DNA of 64,000 nucleotides from Bimastos eiseni (Eukaryota; Annelida; Clitellata; Crassiclitellata; Lumbricidae). The stretch spans positions 2,407,661 to 2,471,660 of the forward strand of contig OY365814.1 of the NCBI GenBank assembly GCA_959347315.1, read 5' to 3'. The position numbers were made by a program, and so were the translations under genes. How positions within the stretch are numbered: the first letter of the stretch is position 1; every line of letters starts with the position of its first letter. The notes below the pieces were generated by a model. That model worked only from the letters and a program-made list of their open reading frames with translations, was not told the origin of the DNA and made no database searches. Below are positions 23,274 to 36,115 of the stretch, piece after piece.

Positions 23274-24030
23274 TTACGCACCCAAACAATTGGGTAGTTT
23301 CTTTTTAAAAAAATCGAAGAAATGAACTGCGTCGAAGTGAAAGGGAACTCTGGAGCTTACACAGATTGGGAGGTGGTATGATAGGTCCAGAATTATTATT
23401 ACTGAGTCTGGAGAGTCTGTAAGTAAATTGCTGAAATTATTATCTATTAAGGTAGCTGAGTCCTTTGTGATCCTAGTCGGTCTGAAGATGGTTGGTACAA
23501 AGCGTTGCGAGGAAAGCACATTATAAAACGCCTGGGTAAGGGCATGTGAATTGGTCTTTAATAAATCTATATTGTAGTCTCCTGCTAGTAATACGTCTGC
23601 TTTTGGCCGGAAAAGGTTAGAGAGCAGTGAGTCAAACTCTTGGTTAAACAACATAAGATCATTTCCAGGAGGTCTATAAATAACCGCAACTATGCAATCC
23701 TTTCCTGTTGATTGCCTAATTTTTATGAATAAACTTTCGTAAGACCCGTTTCTCTTCTCCATCCTTCCAGATTCCATTCCAAAAATATGCAGTCAATTAA
23801 AAAAAATACCGCACCACCTGCTTTCCCCTCAGGTCAGCACCTGACACATTTATCAGCTTTGTATCATACTCATGTAGCCAGGTTTCTGTTACCGCCAACA
23901 CTGTTGGTTGTAAGCAGACAACATAATGTTAATCTCAGAAACCTTACTTATCATGTTCCTACAGTTTACATGAAACAGCGTGAAAGCGTAACACCAGCTT
24001 CTTCAGCAGTTACGTAGTGACTTGAACATG
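23274..24030 (-). pseudogene. LINE endonuclease domain (apurinic-like)
   Basis: The minus strand encodes a 167-codon open piece: KIRQSTGKDCIVAVIYRPPG, then LLAGDYNIDLLK (catalytic GD-N), FRPTRITKDSATLIDNNFSN and a DLSYHLPICV block corresponding to SDH. Upstream, in other frames, are an LNCRNxxSKVSEINIML-like start and an ETWL-like motif, so frameshifts are present. This is the EEP endonuclease half of a LINE. Strand and order fit the RT part at 19195-21165, with about 2.1 kb of fold-back repeats between them. Confidence 0.85.
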
Positions 24031-24450
24031 GTGATAATTGTAGTAGTTTATATCCGGTTCGATGTCTTGTCTGTTTGTAATACAGGAGTTTTCTTCGTAG
24101 GCTTCATTGAAGTTAAGTATCTGATCACTTGTAGCGCCATGCACAACCTCGTAGATAGAATTGAATTGGCCGTGCGAACTGTGGTCGGTTGAGTAGTTGA
24201 ATTGTCCGATTGAATGTTATTAGGCACGCATGCCTCGAACTTGGCCCGCAAGTGCACCATAGAAAATCCTCTGTACGTATATAAACCGGCGTTACATGTG
24301 TAGCCTTGATTGTCCATACAATGCAAGTTAAGTCTAACTGAAAAAGGACCCAGTAAACAGGGACTTGGAAATCTGTAATATCCTGCAAGGTCTGGCAGAT
24401 GAAAACAAAGCAAATCAAAGGTAGCAAAAATAGCATACCACTCATGTAAG
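24031..24450 (-). other. Possible 5' part of the same LINE
   Basis: Two overlapping minus-strand ORFs of 106 and 121 codons precede the endonuclease. Neither has a recognisable motif. Position suggests LINE 5' UTR or first ORF. Confidence 0.3.
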
Positions 24451-25629
24451 TGTTGTTAGTATTTTATTTCTTTATGACAATTAACAAATTTAGGCTTGGA
24501 AATATGATGCTTAAAAATAACTAGTCTACCGTAAAACAGATGTCTTTAGCACTGTAACCTTTGTAAAGGAGTAGGGCTCAGATGTACGTACGCATGGGGA
24601 GAGGTCCACAATATATGCGCGGTGCAATAGGCGGGGAGGGCGTCCAAAATGAGATTTTGCTTGCGTGCGTAATACAGAGACGGCGATTTCGTTTGACAGG
24701 TCGGGGACACTCAATGAGAGGGGTCAGAAATGTTGGGGACACACGTATAACGTGTCCCCTCTCTGAAAAAGTTTGGGGGATTTGTTCCCCTTTGTCCCGC
24801 TTGCCCCCCGGGATCGCCGCCTCTGGCGTAATATATTAATGAGCACATGTGTAAAATTGATCCACTTACGCTCAGGTGATCATTCTGACACGTTTGAACT
24901 AATGTCATTCTGTATGTGTGTAAGTATATTAGTATGTATGTAGTTAAGAAAGTATGGATAAATGCATGCATGCATGTGTTTATGCGTTATTTGGGTATTT
25001 TTTCACAACATCGCTCAAATTCAGAAGAAAATAATTGAATAAAAAAGATGATGTAAATTTGTTTTTTGTAAATTACATATATATTTTTATGGAAATGCTG
25101 AAGCAAACTTAATATCGAGCAGTGCTTAAACTTGATAGAGTTGGTCTAAAATTTCATTTTATTTTTTTAATATATATTTTAAATAAAATACAACTTCGTT
25201 ATTTTCATTTATATTTGCAACTCCATAATTTGCAGATCAGTTTTTATGGAACTGCTGAAGCACACTTAATATTGAGCAGTTCTTAAATTTGACAGTTGGC
25301 CTAAAATTTCATTCTAGGTCCATAATAATTTTAACAAAATACAGCTCCGTTACATTGATTTACATACATTTACAACTCCGTTATATTACTTAAAAATACA
25401 CAGTTCAAAGTACTGTCACTGTTCATAATTAGTGATGAATTATTATTAAGTGTGCCTTTAAAATGTGCATTAGACTTGAATATGCATAAATCAATAAGTT
25501 TGTTATATTTAGAATAATGAAATTCTACTTGTTTTTTCTTCAAACAGAAAGTAATCGCCTACCTTCAAAGACAACGGTAGGATTCATAAAATGATTTTCG
25601 TGAATTAATATCATACTAAAAAATATAAC
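24451..25629. other. Non-coding; MITE end and AT-rich DNA
   Basis: 24540-24690 is a one-ended copy of the element at 2421-2900 (gtacgtacgcatggggag, ctttgtaaagg). 24690-24835 contains short G/C palindromic words around ggggacac. The remainder is AT-rich with no gene seen. Confidence 0.5.
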
Positions 25630-26017
25630 GGCGCGTGGCGTTTTGGTGCAGGACGTTTTAGCGCAGATCTTTGATACAATACGTTATGGTAATCTACCAC
25701 TTTTGTGTCGTAAATTATTACTCGTGGCAAATCAGGTTAATCCTCGCGAGCGCCGTTAGTAGAAAAGGGATCAGTGAAAAGACTCATGTGTAACTAGATG
25801 AAAAGAAGAGTGGTAAACTGGGTGCTCAAATGATGAGAAGCATCATGCTTAAATGGAGGTTAGATTGATGAGGAGAATCATGCTTAAATGGAAGTTAGAT
25901 TGATGAGGAGAATCATGCTTAAATGGAAGTTGGATTGATGAGGAGAATCATGCTTTGAAAGAAGCTTAATTGATGAAAAGTATTTTACTTAAATTGAAGC
26001 TGGATTGGTGAAGAGGC

Positions 26018-26830
26018 TAATTCAACTTTGGGTATAATAAGAAGGACAACAGTAACCAGAGATAGGGATACAATGCTGAGGTTGTACAAATCACTGGTTA
26101 GGCAGCAGTTGAAATACTACATCCATGTATGGAGTTCATTTCTTAAACAAGTCACAGTAGCCGATCGGTTACAGCGGTCAGCCCGTAACGTTCAGTGTGC
26201 GTTGAGCGAGCGGGTTCGAGCCTCTTCCGGGGAGTCACTGTGTAGGGACCTTGAGCAAGTCCTTCGCACACAATTGCTCTGCACTACAACTGTAGTTGCG
26301 CCGTCGAAGTGTGTGTGTGCACTTATGTGCACAAAATGTTGGAAGAAGAGGGGTATCAAATTTCGGTAATAAAAAAATAAGACATAGAGAAGCTTGAGAA
26401 ATTGAAAAGAAAAGCTACAAAAATGATTTGGTGCTACACAGATTTGAGCTACGAAGAAAGGTTGAATAAGTGTGGATTAACAACATTGCAGATAGGGAGG
26501 AGCAGTGGAGACCTGATTGAAGCCTACAAGATTATTACTGGAAAGGAGGCGGTGCAGACGCAGAGTGTTTTTTTTCAATTTGCACCAAATAAAATAACTC
26601 GTGGACATAGGTATAAATTGTTTACGAAACCGAGGAGAACATTAGTTCAGAGCTTCTTCAGTGGAAGAGCTGTAGACTTGTGGAATGGTTTGGATGATAG
26701 TACTGTCTCAGTGGACACTATCACAGCTTTTAAGAGAGAACTTGGAAAATCGGGCTATTAAACGTATCCAGGTAAAATCACGTCTTCTCAACCACTTTAA
26801 ACCCTTGTTATGTTATGTTATGTTATGTTA
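26018..26830 (+). pseudogene. 5'-truncated LINE reverse transcriptase C-terminus with tail
   Basis: The plus-strand frame starts LGIIRRTTVTRDRDTMLRLY and runs to HVWSSFLKQ. After an inserted SINE it resumes as IEKLEKLKRKATKMIW and reads through YEERLNKCGLTTL to AVDLWNGLDDSTVSVDTITA, ending at a TAA (26758-26760). This is the typical C-terminus of a CR1/L2-type pol. A (TTATG)n tail at 26805-26830 marks the 3' end. It is inserted within the minisatellite array of a fold-back element. Confidence 0.85.
26152..26380 (+). mobile_element. tRNA-derived SINE inserted in the LINE
   Basis: The insertion interrupts the LINE frame exactly between TTTCTTAAACAAG and ACATAGAGAAG. The head has an A-box-like TAGCCGATCGGTTA and a strong B box GGGTTCGAGCCTC at 26212-26224. 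The tail ends ggtaataaaaaaataag. AAACAAG before and AAATAAG after look like a one-mismatch target duplication. A non-tRNA body with gtgtgtgtgtgcac follows the head. Confidence 0.75.
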
Positions 26831-27215
26831 AGAGAATCATGTATAAATGAAAGATGGATAGATGAAAATAAGTAAGCTTAAATGGAAACTAGATTGATGA
26901 CAAGAATCATGCTTAAATAGAAGCTGCATTGATGAAAAGAATCATGCTTAAATGGAAGCTGGTTGGATGAAAAATAATGCCGTTTAATTGGAAGCGGGAT
27001 TGATGAAAAGATTTTGACAAAAAGGGTTCCACGATGAGTAGACTTCACATAACTATCCCGCTTTTATTTAAGCACGATTCTTTTCTTCGTTCCAGATCCC
27101 AGTTTAGCAAAATTATTTTCATCGATCCAGCTGCACATTATCTTATATTGTATAGGATATTTGGTAAAAACGCCCGGCGCCAAAACGGCAATATAGCGCT
27201 TTTTGGAACATTTTC

Positions 27216-27827
27216 ATGTTCTCCGCTTTAACTATTAATTTTGACCAATTTGGCTCCAAGCTGTAAACTTGATTGTTTTTCGCATGTGGAATTACAAAAT
27301 AATATTTGCATATTATCTCATAAACTAGAACTTCAATGACAGACCGGAAGCTATTGTAGAGAACGAGGAGCAGGCGTTATATGGTTTCGGGAGGATAATC
27401 CGAAGCACAGTCTTGCAGCCTGATACAGTACTCTAGTTAGAGAAAGCAGTGTGCATTCAGTAAGGCCATTAAATACCGAGTTGCAGCATTCAAGTGGTGT
27501 CAGAACGGCAGTGTATCGGTGTTTCAGCAATGCTGAGTCAAAAATATTATGTGTCTCTCTGTTCGTTTACATGAGCAATAGCGGCAAAGAATGAGCCTTC
27601 TGAGAGCATGATGTTAACAACGGACGTGTTTCTTGGAACAACCACATTAAGCATTCAGTTAGAAAGTTATGAGACTACAGTTTAAGGCGGATTAGGGAGA
27701 GTGGGCAAGCTTGATCTATTTTTTGAATTTTTTCAACTTTGAAAAAAGTATATAATGAGTAGCAAGTTTTATTAAGTTCCATTTAATAGCAGAACCTTTT
27801 ATCTATCTAAGTTGCTCAAAGTGGTTT
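27216..27827. other. No recognised gene
   Basis: AT-rich DNA. Minus-strand frames hint at an old LINE but no diagnostic motif was found. Confidence 0.4.
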
Positions 27828-29560
27828 TCATAAATACAAAAATGCCAATGAGCTGGCACCATTGATCCCACCCATGTGCACCCTTGATCCCCAACAGGCA
27901 TCCTTGATATGTATGTTTGAAACATGAAGAAAATTTTGGAAATGATTATTTTTACTTGGGATATAATAAAAACAGGTATCAGAGGCTTTCACCTCCGGAC
28001 GTTTCACCTCCGAACGTTTCACCTCTAGGGACTTTCACCTCTAGGGGCTTTCACCTCAACTATCAAATTAATTACTGACGCGCAAGCAATGCGATTACAA
28101 TGACACTAACAAGCAAAATATTATAGAATGTCACAGTTATTGCAATACGGCATTTCGAAGCAAGGTATGTAAATATTCAAATAGGCTAACGCACGAGATT
28201 TATTCATACCCCACTGATGCGCATACAATGCGACTATCGTGACACTAATAAGTAGGCCTAGAGTAGGCTAAATAGATTTTCCGCAGTGTGTAGCAAAGCC
28301 TATATAAGCATCCAATCCCGGAAGTAGCAAATCAGATGTGAAAGTTAACCGTTTCAGAATGTCTGAGTTATTTCAATGCGGCGTTTCGAAGCGAGGTAAG
28401 CTAAATAAATTTGCTTTGCATGTTATATATTATTTATGTACAATTCAATGACAATCCCCATCGAAATTTCACTCTACATGTCTATAAATTAAGCAAACCC
28501 CAGGAGGTGAAAGACCCTAGAGGTGAAAGCCCCTAGAGGTGAATCGTCCGGTGGTTAAACATCCGGAGGTGAAAGCCCTAAGAGGTGAAGCGTCCGGAGG
28601 TGAAAGCCTCTGGAACCATAAAAATAATACATTTGCATCATTTTGACACCTTTAACTAATATATAAAATGCATTTATTAATCTAATTAGGTATACAAGTC
28701 AGAAATCATAAGTCTACTTTCACAAGTCTAGACTCTTCATATGACTAATTGCTTGATTTTCAACAAAGCGGGTGATCCATCAGAAACAGGAATTACTCTT
28801 TTCAGGCATAAAAAAGGCATAACTAATAGGTTTATTTTTTTCCTCGAACATGTCACATTTAACATAATTTACGCCAACGCAGAGAGCTCCTCTGAGTAGA
28901 TATCTTGAAGGGGCGCCTTTTAATAGCCCGATAACAACACATTAGGCCTACACTGCATGGCCGTAGGCATACTATATGATAACAGAAAATATATCAATAT
29001 AAACATTGTCTTCAATTAGACATAAATAACATTAAAAATGTCTTGTTTATGTGTGGCATATTTTTCAACAGGTGTATGACCTACATTGTATTTGTAGTCC
29101 ATTTTTATAATAAGGTATGAAGGCACCCTTGATACCCAGGATCAAGGGTGACCAACTGGGATCAAGGGAGCCCAAACATGCAGGGATCAAGGGTGCCTAA
29201 CTGCTCATTTTTCACTTCCGGAATCATATAATTTTAAATGCACGAGCTAGGTATCTCAAAATTGAATCAGCAAATAGACAAATCAATTGTCCTCACATGT
29301 GTAAAAGGAAATTGTGTACTTACTTTGAAATTTTAAATGGTAGAGTTCGTTGTGACGTTGAAATAATTACTTTTTACCTTCGAAATTTTATTTTTCTAAT
29401 AAAAAAATTATTATTTTCTCTAACTACTCTACAAGACGTGTTCTTGGGTCAATGCTATAAGCATGATAGTCTGGTTCACTGTGTTTCTTAAAAAAATAGT
29501 AGGTGAGGCAAAATGACTGCAGATCAAGAGTGCACAAGGATCAAGGGAGCCAATTCTACA
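27828..29560. mobile_element. TIR element with ggatcaagggtg words
   Basis: The left words (gcacccttgatccc, at about 27845-27915) are inverted relative to those at 29517-29555 (ggatcaagggagcc). A third block of three tandem words of about 20 bp lies at 29125-29205. The ends pair over about 35 bp with mismatches. A second fold-back element (27978-28616) is nested inside. No coding sequence was seen; the 28620-29120 interior is AT-rich and featureless. Confidence 0.5.
27978..28616. mobile_element. TIR element with 15-bp tttcacctccggacg words
   Basis: The left end is CAGAGGCTTTCACCTCCGG followed by exact 15-bp repeats of tttcacctcc/tggacg. The right end (28500-28616) is its inverted copy, with aggtgaaagccccta words. 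The ends match perfectly for at least 22 bp. The interior contains a partial duplication (gcgatacaatgcgac-like words near 28085 and 28215, and ggcatttcgaagc near 28150 and 28380). A stray end of this family lies at 48905-48980. Confidence 0.85.
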
Positions 29561-30239
29561 CTTTATTATCAGCAGACATATAATAATAAAAATAATAAAA
29601 AAATTGTTTAAGTTTAAATAGGCAGACCGCAGTACGATTACATACATGTACAGTGTACACAGTATATGAACGAATGATGATAAGTTATTGGTAAAAAATG
29701 CGAATTTAGCTATCGGTAGCCACGCATGACGCCCATTATGCTGTACATCTAATTTCAAACACCGCCGTCGCATAGCGAATGAGGGACTAGTCAACCTTAC
29801 GGGGAATACGGGCATCGAACTTAATTCCCAAGGAGCTGCTCTGCGCAGTGTGTTTGATATATTTTCTTATACGCCTTCGTACTATGAGAAAACGAGTATG
29901 TGAATCTCGGTTACTGTTAGATTGGTATTTATAGTATGATCACTATCAAACTAAGGAACTTTGAAACATTCGGTTCTATGGTCCACTCTTTGTTAAAAAG
30001 CATCAAAAGAGGCTTTCGAAACGGAAGATCAGGATGAAGAGCTAGACAGAATAATGTTTTGCACGATTCGCTTGTCGTTTGTATACAACGACACCTAAGG
30101 TAGCGTTATGATGAAGTGGTGTTCGCATAGTCCAGACGAAATAAGTAGTTGCATTTGGTTGTTAAAGGAAATCCACGAACAATATAATACTGGCACATAA
30201 TTTAAGGATATTTAAGATATGGATATTATACCGCTTCCA
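29561..30239. other. No recognised gene
   Basis: A minus-strand ORF (29429-29815) has no recognised motif. The rest is AT-rich. Confidence 0.4.
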
Positions 30240-31190
30240 GCTCAGTTTCATTGTAGCGGCAAAAATTGGCAATCGTGTACAGCAACCCTACCTGTCGGAG
30301 AGCTGCATTTATCTGGACGGCAAGTTTGGTATCCGCAGGTGCTGTTCATAGCATCCCGAATCCGTTGGAGCTCTTCTAATCGTAACATCTGTTGCTCATC
30401 ATCGACCGGTGATTTTCGATCTTCCCTTGTCACTTTCACTCTGCCATGTTTTCGGTCCACATAATTTCCTTGTGAAGAAGATCGTCTATAAGCATCTAAC
30501 CGAACTGCCTGCTTAGGCCTACATGTATAAGCAGCCACAAGGTTAACAGGCTCTCTTTCCTGCACATTCGGCACCAAATTTTGATTTGTCAGTGCATCAA
30601 TGAATTCGTCACAAGCAACCGTTTCGAAAATGTCAATCGACGGCCCACGTCAAAGCCATCTATCGCCTTATTTTTTGCACGACAATGCTCAGACTTTTTC
30701 CACGAGCTTGACTAGACGTGCGAAGTATTATTCGATAAAGAGTTGTCTGGTCTTCTGAACCGTATCTGGCCTTGAGGCTTGTGCCAAGTTAAGTTTTTCG
30801 GTGAACCTATATCCCACAATAGCTGAGACGCCGGCCCTGTTAAAGCACACATTAACTGGTCGGCTTTTTCCTGATCACTCCACTTATTGCAACGCGCACT
30901 GACATCGAATTTGGCCAAAAAGACGCAGCAATTGCAGTTTTCCATCATATTTCTCAAGCTTAATACGCATTCCACGGTCTCCCGAGTTTTCACTTATCCT
31001 CTCAGTAACAAGCTTGTTTCCTGCACTGTTTTGGTAGGATTCCTCCTTGGACGATCGATGTCACTCATCGAATCATCTTCGTCTTCGGTGCTCGTAACAA
31101 TTTGACATGGAGCGATTTTTCTTCTTAATTGAATGGCGGGATTCTTCCCAGTCCTATAGACTCTCTCATAGCTTTCTTTTGTCACTCAGC
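30240..31190 (-). pseudogene. Ty3/Gypsy-like gag fragment
   Basis: Minus-strand pieces read like gypsy-type capsid. First comes FLAKFDVSARCNKWSDQEKA followed by LMCALTGPASQLLWD. Then, after a frame change, CDEFIDALTNQNLVPNVQER followed by LDAYRRSS and GRVKVTREDRKSP. The motifs AxxLxxxLTG.A.QLLWD and (V/L)QEREP..L..AY are characteristic of Gag in Ty3/Gypsy retrotransposons of aquatic animals. At least three frameshifts break it. Nucleocapsid zinc knuckles, protease and pol were not found adjacent. Confidence 0.75.
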
Positions 31191-33060
31191 GGATCGCTTT
31201 CTTCTGCAATGGGGCAAGGCGAACCACTGTCACGCGGGCCGCCAGCAGCAGAGATGTCAACATTTGACCAACTCGCTTATCAGTCCAGGAACTTGCGCCA
31301 TCCTTCTGTCATTCTCCTGCATATAACCTTTTCTTGACTTCTGGGATATGTCGGGCTGTTCATGCATATGGGTGATATCGCTTCGTAGTTTGAGGGGAGC
31401 CACCGCCGACCTCTCCACAGAACGGCCGTTATCTATAGTGATCGTCTTTTGGCCGCGTTAATCTCCACGGTCGATCAACGTTCCTACCCTCACCAGTGAG
31501 GCCAATGCGGTTCCACCCATTAAAATCACGTTTCCGCCCAATAGAGGTCCGTTCTAAAGTTGTATGCAATGCAAATAGCTCTTTGTTGCCCGATCTCGGT
31601 ATACTTCCTTGGCGAGGGTCCCCGGCTATTCGTGACTATCAATTTCATGGAGCCTTTCATACCTGAGTCGACGTATGTCATTACCCCGATCACCACCACG
31701 TAGTTCGTAGTCCCGTGGATCGACCGGACCATACGTCTCTCTTTCAACGTTCTGGTATGCTTCATGTCTTTCATTTTTGCGATGAGGTATACTTCCATAA
31801 CTTCTTCTACTTCATGGTCCGTATCTGCAATTCTTCTATACCTCTGCATCTGAAGACTCCTCAGGTGCAGGCTGCCTCACCTTCACCTCGTCTCTTTCAA
31901 GCTGATATCGACTCGGCGGGTTTCTAGGTGCCCTGACAGGTGATGCATTGTCACTCGTCTCTGGGTAACCGCGACTCCGAACCTGTCTAGAACTCTCCGT
32001 TTGCAAATGTTTTTTCTCGATCTTCTGAAAAACCTCGGGCCTGCGAGTCAACCGCACTTTCAACCGTTATTACTCTTCCTCTAGATTCTCGTCTCTCCGG
32101 GATTTCACTTTTTATTCTATGAGCACATTGAGCAGTAACTCCTATATCTTCCATACAACTGCGATTCTGCGACCATACCGCAGTTTCCGAATTCAATATT
32201 TTCTCATGTGATTCCGAGAAGCCTCGACTACGTGCTTACTCATGTTTAGGCAGTTTTCTTTCGCTTTTTTATGGTAACCTTGATCCCACGGGTCCGTCGT
32301 AGTCTCCATTTGGGACAGCTCTGTATGTCGGGCAATAGGGTCTGACAATTCTTCTAGCTTCCTAACCATTGCTGCTACTGTCTGTCTCAGAAAAAGCAAC
32401 TCATCTTTACAATCTACTACATCGTTATCGTGTGAGGTATGATATATGCAGGCCATCGTCATACATCCCAGACAAGACACCATCTACGCACAACCGTCTA
32501 GTTTCCGTATCATGGTTAGCACCATAGGCTCGACCCGAATCAGCGTTTCCCACCATGTTTTCCACCGTTCGTTCGCTCATAAATCTAGGTAGTTTACCGG
32601 TTTCGAACACACCGGTGAGTCGCCCTACCACCGATGCACTCAACGGATAACCTGGGATATCCTCAGAGACTTTGTGCATTTCTTCGCAGGACATCTCTGT
32701 AGGGTAGGAATCGGTAAGATGACCCCCGAGGTAAGATGGACACAATGAGCAAAAACTATCCCAGACATTTTCGCCAAAGTCCATTGAGCACCTATGTAGG
32801 TGTATTATGGACAGAAGATAATGGCGCAAGTATTGACCATGCATGGCAGGTACTATCGTACAGGAATTTGGCGTAATCGACGACGATTGCCGGCCACTCT
32901 TTGTTTGTTTCTTTTTCAAAATAATTTTCTCTTTAAAGATTGTAAACATGCGGCACCGATAATAGATCTTTAGGGTAAGTAAGAGATGCGTTTTCTGAAA
33001 GTGCATTAGTTCGGTTGTCTGCATAATTCTTTTTGAAAGGCACCCTTTCATTTGATATCG
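31191..33060 (-). pseudogene. Probable upstream gag/leader region, degenerate
   Basis: A chain of overlapping minus-strand ORFs (31526-31849, 31836-32063, 31987-32196, 32193-32483, 32425-33051) leads into the gag fragment. They contain a charged Arg/Glu-rich region and a KDELLFLRQTVAAMVRKLEE coiled-coil-like segment (32330-32420). The arrangement suggests an N-terminal gag region shredded by frameshifts. No family motif is visible, so assignment rests on contiguity. Confidence 0.4.
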
Positions 33061-35959
33061 TATAGATGGTTGTGCAGTTGGTAGGGTAGGCTTTGGTGTC
33101 CATCTTCTCCTTACGTACGGGGTGATGTGGGCAGTTAAATTACACCGTTAACAAAACATTACTTAGAACAACAATTAAGCCAATACTAATGGTGTAATAG
33201 CAAATAATTGCTAATAATAATAATGGCAGCCATTGTATCTGGCTATGAGCATTGATACAAAAGTAATGGTGATATGACGGGTTCTACGCCACTTTGCACT
33301 CAGTGACCTCTGTATACAGTACACGAGCCCTTTGCCCTGTCACGTGACTGCCTATGACGTCATCCATTATCTTCTATTTTATTAATTTTTATTTTTTTTA
33401 ATTGTACCAGTTTATTATCTTTATTATAAAACTTGTATTCTTATAATTATTATTTTTATAATTATTATTCTTAAATTCAAAAGAATGGAAATTCATGGTT
33501 TGCACAGCCCCTTGCTTAAAGGCATGGCCGCCGCCGCCATTCTAGGGTTAGACTACGTGTATTCGGCCGTAAAACAGCTTAAAAATAATTCAGGTGTCGT
33601 TTTCGGTTCAAAGGTCGAATCAGAACGCTTACTACGACCACTACTATACGACGGGCAAAGGTCGTTGAGATAAGCACAGTACAATGATTGCATGCGCCTG
33701 AAGAACTGGATGATTGACAGTCCGTTGACAGGTGATGTATACAATGGCTATTGATAAGGCGCCAGATGCCCAGTGCAAAGGTCAACCAGCCAAGATAATG
33801 AGCTATTGGGATCATTTTAGTACCCATTGATGGGCGCCGCAGCCATTCAGATTAGGTTTGAGTAATCCTGTACGGCTACAGCCTAGGGTTAGCTCATCGA
33901 ACAGGAGTGTTGCACTGGCTTCCACGTCAGTCAGCTAGGCCTGCACTGGCTCCCAGACTAGGTTTAGAATGGCCTGAAACAAAAGAAATTAGGTTTGGCC
34001 AGCCCAAAAAGTCCAAGGATCATGACCTAGATACAAAGTACAGGTCACAGGCGCGTAGGCCACTGCAGCTGTATTGGCGAATACGTCATGTTGCTCTCAG
34101 CGCGCGAACTTTAAGAAGATGCTAAAGCGTGGTTTAGGAGAGTCGATTTTTCAGAGCTAAGAGTATATGGTATTTTTGACGTAGTGTTGATGTGTCGTCG
34201 ATGGATACGATTATTAGTTTGATTCTTTACGTATGATAATTAATAAGAAAGTGTTTAACCACGAATGTTTAGTTTAGACGTACATTCAAAGTCGGTCTAC
34301 AGTTTATAAAGAGGAAAATTTAATGAATACTAGTTCGCCTTGAGAAGGAAGAAAGCGGGCTGACAGTAACTATGAACAATGATACAGAAGGTACTCGAAA
34401 AGAGATTAGGTAGCTGGATCAGTAAGAAGACGTTATGCGGTTAGTCCCGCATGCAGAAAGTTCCGCGGGAAAACCGAGAATTAAACTATTTCTCAGTCTA
34501 TACGAACGCTCCTCCGGGCTTTGTCGATATTTACATCAACCTCTGATTTCTTTATGTCACTGTTGGGGTCTCCCCCGATGATCCAACCTCACAATTGGCT
34601 GCATACTTTCTTGCGACCAATTGCAGGCTCGGCTCCAGCCCTTTCAGATCGGTGGAGTACGTCCAAACGCCAGACGCTCGACTGTAACTCGTAAGCGCAC
34701 ATAATTAATTCGGACCCCCTCTCGCCAGCATCTGTATTTTTCGCAACTTCGCGTGAACCGGACTTCGAGCGAATGCTCACCGACCACACGGATGTGCGGT
34801 ATTAATCGATAACCAAAGAATCCAATGCACCGTATATGCTGAGCTGTCGTGACTACTCTACGGTATAAGCGAAGCACCTTGTGGGAGTCTATTCTCAACC
34901 CGATCCATGTACTTGTACAGCGGACGCTCTTATGTACCCTCCAGCATTCACACATCCTCAAATAACGCTGTCTACGCGATACATGACCTCTTGGTTTAAT
35001 TTGCATTTTTTGCGATGATCTATTGTTGTCCATCAATTAAATAATATAAACTTAAGCTGTGTTATTAAAACAACTGATTTGAATGTGAAAATCTGGCAAT
35101 ATAAGCGACCGTTGTAATGAATTTGAATCGACAATGCAGACAATCAGTCATAATCACCCACACAGCCTTAAGCTAGCTAGCCTTGTGGCGTGTCCGCTAC
35201 ACTGACCAAGAATTGTTGAAATCGGCTAATGTTTCTTGTCTTTCTCGTCTTGATAACAACTACATGAGACATGAAACAAGGCTACAAATGTAGATGATCC
35301 AGGGATGTTTCAACTTGAACAATTAAAGATATGGAAAAACTGGAACACTTTTCGGCAATTGTCCGAGCGGCGCTCTCAAATTAAAAAACATACAAAACGT
35401 GAGCATAATGAAATATTCTACTTTAGCATGTGTCACGGTGGGAGGCATCGACAATGTATCGGATGGCCCCGATGACTCAGCTGACCTCTACTGACAATGC
35501 AGCCGATGACCATGGTTGAGAAAAACAGCCCTTGGTGAACACGTACGCCCATACAAAGTGATATGAAGATGAGACGACGAATCGGACCAGCGACCAAAAG
35601 CAGTTCAGAACAATTCCGGCGTCAGTCATACACCGATCGGCCGATCACGGAGGAATGCAGCACTCAATAGCCCCGTATAGTCGGACACAATACCCGCTTT
35701 GCAGCTTTGATGATAGGACTTCAAAGGTTATCTAATTGCGGGGAAGGATTCCTGCAACTGTATACTATATATATCTGTTAATCTCAGCAGTCGGGATCCT
35801 TTTGCCGATGTGAGAGCTCTGAACGCGATCTACAGGAACTGCCGTTTCGTCAACTTTTATAATTAACCCTATCTCAGATGTATGTTTTAATTTCTTTTAC
35901 TATTAAAACTGATTAGAATCATCACATTGGAGAGGCCCAGTTTTGATAATACAACCAAG
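33061..35959. other. Long stretch without supported genes
   Basis: ORFs at 33485-33673 (+), 33907-34125 (+) and 34644-35036 (-) have no recognised motif. A tgttggggtctccccc word at about 34561-34576 resembles the start of a gypsy-type internal region, but no LTR pair was found. Confidence 0.4.
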
Positions 35960-36115
35960 GAGGGATGTTCATGCCAGCATGATTCTCTTCAACAATCCAG
36001 CATATTCGTAAACGTGTTTTTTTAATTAATCCCAGTTCTACTCGTGTGTGTTTGTTTTTTTTCAACTTAAGCACGATTCTATCATCAATCCACCTCGCAA
36101 TAAAAAATCTTTTCC
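35960..36115. repeat. Minisatellite fragment (inverted orientation)
   Basis: Degenerate units such as catgattctcttcaac-aatccagc and gcacgattctatcatcaatc are present. Confidence 0.55.

Larger units (their letters stand above)
25630..27215. mobile_element. Fold-back element with gttttggcgcaggac outer words, carrying nested LINE and SINE
   Basis: The left arm (25630-25700) has gcgttttggtgcaggacg and gttttagcgcagat. The right arm (27150-27215) is an inverted relative (cgccggcgccaaaacgg-like). Inside, 25790-26010 has forward minisatellite units (ggaagttggattgatgagg), and 26830-27010 more of the same. 27040-27135 has inverted units. A LINE fragment at 26018-26830 interrupts the array. The family with these outer words recurs at 55848-56515. 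Confidence 0.65.

Noticed and set aside
30219..31337. Plus-strand ORFs over 30219-31337
   Set aside because: They are antisense shadows of the minus-strand gag remnant and show no motif.
33485..34125. Plus-strand ORFs considered as the missing exon between F and G
   Set aside because: No acceptor/donor pair giving phase 1 to phase 0 and no domain-like pattern was found.
34644..35036. 130-codon minus-strand ORF
   Set aside because: No recognisable domain, no partner exon, and the composition does not look coding.
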